Shown: one piece after another, positions 60,420 through 64,000 of the stretch
Layout of the letters: each line of letters opens with the position of its first letter
How positions within the stretch are numbered: position 1 is the first letter of the stretch
Assembly (NCBI RefSeq): GCF_000142905.1
Contig: NW_013657679.1
Span: 64,657-128,656, forward strand
Length of the DNA stretch: 64,000 nt
DNA from: Thecamonas trahens ATCC 50062
Lineage: Eukaryota; Apusozoa; Apusomonadida; Apusomonadidae
Reading direction: 5' to 3'
Position numbers and translations under genes: made by a program
Notes under the pieces: generated by a model
What the model was told of the DNA's origin: nothing
Seen by the model: only the letters and a program-made list of their open reading frames with translations
Databases searched by the model: none

Positions 60420-61661
60420 ATGGCAAGTGAATGTGGGCTGGGAAGCGTGCCTCTATCGGTGGTTGGCCATGGTGTGTGGTGGGCGACGCGGCAGAGGTTG
60501 AGCAGCTCGACGGTGCACGGCGGCAAGTTGGAGTGCGATGGGCTTGATAGGGGATGGCAGGCTGGGAGGCGGCGGCAGGCGGCCAGCGTACGCGAGGCTG
60601 CTGCGAGTAGCGCTGGCGATGATGGTGGGGAAAAGGATCCGCTGACCTTTGGCGGTGTGCGGCTCAAGGCGGTGCTGGCGGGGATGTTCTCGGGCATGGC
60701 GGGAACGGCCATGGGTCAGCCGATGGACATGATCAAGGTCCGGCTGCAGACGCAGGCGCACATGTATACCGGAGCGATGGACGCATTGCGGACGATTGTG
60801 CGACAGGAGGGCTGGCTGGCGCTGTACAAGGGCATGCTTCCGCCGATGGTCTCGATGGTGGTGACGTGCTCCATCTCGTTTGGCACCTACGATGCCATCA
60901 AGCACTTTCTCCTCGCCAACTTTCCGCATCTCACCTCGCCGGAGCGACCCGAGTGGCCGGCAGCCAAGATGTACTTTCTCGCCGGTGGCCTGACCGCGCT
61001 CATGCTCACCCCGGTGACGACGCCGTCGGAGCTGGTCAAGATCCGCGCCCAGCTCGACAACGTCGGCAAGAACCGGTTCTCCAACTCGGTCCAGGTCCTG
61101 CAGCACGTTGTCCGCAAGCACGGCGCCTCGGCGCTATACACGGGATACTCGGTCAACGCACTGCGCGAGATCATGTTTGTCTCGATCTACTTTGGCGTCT
61201 ACGAGGTGGCTAAGCGCAACCTGCAGATGCGGCTGGCGGGCTCGCTCGACGTCGATGACGCCGCCTCGCCGCTCCTCCTGCGGATCGCCATTCCCTTTGC
61301 CGGCGGCGCTGCCGGCGCCTTTGCTTGGACAGCTTCCTTCCCGCTCGACGTTCTCAAGTCGGACATCCAGTCATCGCGCCTCACTCCGCGCCCGAGCTTT
61401 GCCGCAATGACCTCGATGGTCCGCCGGCGCTGGGTCCGTCTCGGCTGGCGCGGCTTTTACCGCGGCGCCACAACCTCGATCATGCGTGCCTTTCTGGTCT
61501 CCTCCACCCGCTTCTCCGCCTACGAATTTGCTGTCTCGGTCCTCACCAAGGTATTTGCTCCGCATCTCCACCCTGACTTTGACGATGACAACATCCTCGT
61601 CGCCTCGGAGAGCGATGGCCATGACCATGACGTCGGCCGACGCATGGAAAAGACTCCGTGA
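60420..61661 (+). CDS. Mitochondrial carrier (SLC25 family)
   Basis: 413 residues from ATG 60420. An N-terminal 75-residue region precedes three carrier repeats. The Px[D/E]xx[K/R] signatures are QPMDMIKVRLQTQ, TPSELVKIRAQLDNVGK and FPLDVLKSDIQSS; in the second, Ser precedes Glu as expected. Glycine-rich helix motifs FSGMAGTAMG and GGAAGAFAW lie on odd helices. It carries a metabolite across the inner mitochondrial membrane; the pattern is nearest to the acylcarnitine/basic amino-acid group (SLC25A20/29/45/48), but substrate cannot be read with confidence. The acidic tail (HPDFDDDNILVASESDGHDH) is unusual. Confidence 0.9.
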   Translation: MASECGLGSVPLSVVGHGVWWATRQRLSSSTVHGGKLECDGLDRGWQAGRRRQAASVREAAASSAGDDGGEKDPLTFGGVRLKAVLAGMFSGMAGTAMGQPMDMIKVRLQTQAHMYTGAMDALRTIVRQEGWLALYKGMLPPMVSMVVTCSISFGTYDAIKHFLLANFPHLTSPERPEWPAAKMYFLAGGLTALMLTPVTTPSELVKIRAQLDNVGKNRFSNSVQVLQHVVRKHGASALYTGYSVNALREIMFVSIYFGVYEVAKRNLQMRLAGSLDVDDAASPLLLRIAIPFAGGAAGAFAWTASFPLDVLKSDIQSSRLTPRPSFAAMTSMVRRRWVRLGWRGFYRGATTSIMRAFLVSSTRFSAYEFAVSVLTKVFAPHLHPDFDDDNILVASESDGHDHDVGRRMEKTP

Positions 61662-61883
61662 TCGGAAAGGCTATGTAACAAGTACCACAATGAACAATGA
61701 ACCCACTCTAGTTTGATTCTCGAGAGCACCGCCGTCCCATCGTTCCTGCCTCGGAACCAATCGCTCGTCCGCCGCTCCTCTCCCGTCGTCCCATCGCCGC
61801 GCGTCATCGCAGCACCCCCCCCTCCCCCCTCTCACTCTGCCACAGGCATCCCCCAGCGCAACCACTCAACTCTACCCATCCCC

Positions 61884-62906
61884 ATGCTCCGACTGGCACG
61901 GGGCTCTGCTGCACAGGCTGTATCCGCAGGCGCCTGCCTCCCGCTGGTGGCGGCAGCAACCACCACCGCTGCGAGCACTATGTCGGCGGCAGCGTCGTCG
62001 CCGCCGTCGTCGTCGTCTCACACGCCCGATGGGGACGAGGGTGACGTGGCGGCACCGGCACACCGGGTGGCCATGGTTGGGCTGGGCAATCCGGGGCGAT
62101 CGTATGCGTACACGCGGCACAACGCGGGAGCGACAGTGCTGGCGGCGCTGGTGGCAAAGTACCTCGAGCCGGCGCATGGAGTCCGATCGGCGCCCGAGTG
62201 CTGGCGCGGAGGAGTCGAGGCCGAGGCCAGCGCAGGCGGAAAGGCCAATCTGCTCTCTGCCACGGTCCAGTGCTACGAAGCGATGTTTGAGGCGCCGATG
62301 AGCGGGTTGACTCGTGAGCCGTGGGATGCCATTGACGTGCTGTCGGTGCGAGCGGCGGCGGCGACACGCGAGCACGGAGTCAGCCACCCGACCGCCCATG
62401 CTGCGCTCATCTTTCCGCACACCTACATGAACCGGTCGGGCATTGCAGTGGCGCAGTTTGCCGACGCATATGGGCTCGAGCTTGGCCCGGAGGGCTCGGA
62501 CCTGCTTCTGGTCTGCTATGACGACCTCAATCTCCCGCTCGGTGCTCTCAAGCTCGTCTCCAAGCGGACCCGCAAGGGCGAGAAGAAGATTCCGCACAAT
62601 GGCCTCCGCTCGGTCTGCTCCAAGCTCCCAGACGGCTCGCTCGTCGCCCGTCTCCGCATCGGCATCGGACGGCCGACTGACGGCACGCCCGTCACCGACT
62701 TTGTCCTCTCCGAGTTTGACTCTTCAGAGCGCAAGGCGCTGCACGCTGTTGCCTCGTTTGCCACTCACGTCATCCGCGTCCTCCTTCACCGCGGCGTCGA
62801 CCGCGCCGCCAACATCGCCAACAACTACACAGCCTCGGAGTTTGCCTCGGCCTACGCCCGTGCCATCTCGCAGCGCGCCGCCGAGTCGCTCCTCCCGCAG
62901 GCATGA
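61884..62906 (+). CDS. PTRH1: Peptidyl-tRNA hydrolase (Pth/PTRH1 type)
   Basis: 340 residues; bacterial Pth is about 195. It frees tRNA from peptidyl-tRNA that drops off the ribosome. Motifs: VAMVGLGNPGRSYAYTRHNA with the catalytic His, FPHTYMNRSGIAV with the substrate Asn, VCYDDLNLPLGALK with the catalytic Asp, KIPHNGLRSV, LRIGIGRP and DFVLSEF. The first 65 residues (MLRLARGSAAQAVSAGACLP, then Ser/Ala/Thr) look like a mitochondrial presequence. An insert of about 60 residues sits between the active-site His and the TYMN motif. The ATG at 61884 is preferred to the open frame starting 171 bp upstream because a splice-like CTCTGCCACAG ends at 61845 and composition changes there. Confidence 0.92.
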   Translation: MLRLARGSAAQAVSAGACLPLVAAATTTAASTMSAAASSPPSSSSHTPDGDEGDVAAPAHRVAMVGLGNPGRSYAYTRHNAGATVLAALVAKYLEPAHGVRSAPECWRGGVEAEASAGGKANLLSATVQCYEAMFEAPMSGLTREPWDAIDVLSVRAAAATREHGVSHPTAHAALIFPHTYMNRSGIAVAQFADAYGLELGPEGSDLLLVCYDDLNLPLGALKLVSKRTRKGEKKIPHNGLRSVCSKLPDGSLVARLRIGIGRPTDGTPVTDFVLSEFDSSERKALHAVASFATHVIRVLLHRGVDRAANIANNYTASEFASAYARAISQRAAESLLPQA

Positions 62907-63289
62907 CTTTTTGTTCCGGCCAGCATCAGACTCTGCCTGATGAGACTCGACGACGCGCGGGTGGGTTGCCAACGCTCGAGGGCGTTGCATATGCAAGAGT
63001 TGCTCTTGGCCGACGGATCCGGAACGGATTTGGAGTTGGTGGACAGTGTCGCCTCGCGAGTCGGCAGCGGCAAAACGGCTCGCGACCACACGATAGCGAG
63101 CAAAGCACAGCAGTGGGTAGGCACGTGACCGCAATCGGACGGGAAGGGGAGGGGGGGGGGGCGGAAAAAGGGCCGTCACGATCAAACGACGACATTGCTT
63201 GGCCTCGTCACGCCCTTCCACTTCCACCCACACCCACACGTATGTAACACGGCCACAGCCACGGCACACTTCTCCCCAACATTACTCCC
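62907..63289. other. Intergenic, nothing recognised
   Basis: Spacer between Pth and the protease gene in head-to-tail order. A poly-G run (about 63146-63160) and a GC-rich 5' part are present. No gene, RNA or repeat is supported. Confidence 0.45.
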
Positions 63290-64000
63290 ATGAAGGTCAC
63301 ACTCATGTACGTACTTTTGTGCACCGCTATGCTACCGCCCCGCCCTCCTTCCCCCTGTCCACCCTGCACTTACCTCCCTCGGCGACCGCAGCATGGTGAT
63401 TGTCGTGGCAGCGGCTGTGGTGGTCAACGCGACGGGCAACTTTGGGCATGCCCGCAACTTTGCTCTGTTCAAGGAGACGTACAAGCGGCAGTACGCAAGC
63501 AGCAAGGCTGAGGCAGCAGCGTTTGAGGTGTTTAAGACGAACGCGGAGAAGGCTGCCAAGCTGGAAGCTGCCAACAAGGCAGCGGGCGGCGATGCCAAGT
63601 TTGGCATGTCGCCGTTCATGGATCTGACGGAGAATGAGTTCAAGGCGCGGTACCTGATGCCCAAGGGTGCGGTTGAGGGCGGCGCTGCGGAGCTGCCTGT
63701 CCTTCGTGCCAGCAACGTGGGCGCACTGCCCAAGGCGTACGACTGGCGCGACCACAAGCCTGCGGTGATCACGCCTGTGAAGAACCAGGGCCAGTGCGGG
63801 TCGTGCTGGGCATTCTCTGCCGTCTCCGAGGTCGAGTCGATGTGGGCCCTGGCTGGACACGAGCTGGTGGTGCTCTCCGAGCAGCAGGTTGTTGACTGCG
63901 ACACTACGGACGACGGATGCAATGGTGGCGACACCATTTCGGCGTACCACTACATCGAGAAGGCCGGCGGGCTTGTGCCGGAGAAGGACTACCCGTACAC
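63290..64000 (+). CDS. Cathepsin L-like papain-family protease, partial (3' end off window)
   Basis: Exon 1, 63290-63306 (17 nt), and exon 2 from 63392 (donor GTACGT, acceptor CGCAG, 85-bp intron) join to give the signal peptide MKVTLIMVIVVAAAVVVNAT. The inhibitor I29 propeptide follows (FALFKETYKRQYA; FMDLTENEFKARY). The mature enzyme starts near LPKAYDWRDHKPAVITPVKN, then the oxyanion Gln and catalytic Cys in QGQCGSCWAFSAV, LSEQQVVDCD and CNGGDTISAYHYI. The catalytic His and Asn lie beyond the window. The protein is secretory or lysosomal and probably digests prey or autophagic cargo. Confidence 0.93.

Overview
The window is a gene-dense, GC-rich stretch of nuclear DNA from a protist: about 36 protein genes in 64 kb, on both strands, with no operons and no RNA genes that I could recognise. 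Spliceosomal introns, mitochondrial targeting leaders, eEF2, MCU, RAD9, PIG-A, SENP8, sulfite oxidase and hybrid histidine kinases together point to a free-living unicellular eukaryote. The mixture resembles an apusomonad such as Thecamonas trahens; that assignment is inference from gene content and base composition. Two 100-N gaps (17501-17600, 59827-59926) mark scaffold joins.

Layout. 1-12 kb: a partial FAM194-domain gene, a minisatellite, a very large ankyrin/TKL-kinase/TIR fusion, mitochondrial Met-tRNA formyltransferase and a 1.5-kresidue PAS hybrid histidine kinase. 12-24 kb: a small nuclear-type protein, mitochondrial bL36, a four-LIM protein, a DUF899 thioredoxin-like protein, a TKL kinase cut by a gap, a WD40 protein, sulfite oxidase, an unassigned 620-residue protein and a TXNDC12-like ER thioredoxin. 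24-41 kb: MCU, eEF2, an unrecognised protein built of helical repeats, DNA ligase III, a RasGAP, and a small two-exon gene that may be Mediator 9. 41-52 kb: a zinc-finger DEDDy exonuclease, a Lys-rich nuclear protein, NUBPL, SENP8, RAD9, PIG-A, a J-like membrane protein and a RING protein. 52-64 kb: an SRPBCC protein, a coiled-coil protein, a secreted protein, a biotin-dependent carboxylase alpha subunit, an EF-hand membrane protein, an SLC25 carrier, peptidyl-tRNA hydrolase and a partial cathepsin L-like protease.

Several products are mitochondrial (MTFMT, bL36m, MCU, SUOX, NUBPL, Pth, carrier, perhaps the carboxylase). DNA repair and checkpoint are represented by LIG3 and RAD9, and signalling by the kinases, RasGAP and TIR protein. 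The genes are independent units, not a pathway cluster.

Three general features stand out. Convergent genes end within 0-30 bp of each other, and one pair overlaps at its stop codons. I could reconstruct nine introns exactly; most follow a short first exon, and six of nine donors read GTACG. At least eight single-base reading-frame breaks occur inside otherwise well-conserved genes; these are most simply assembly indels, but should be checked before any gene is called a pseudogene.
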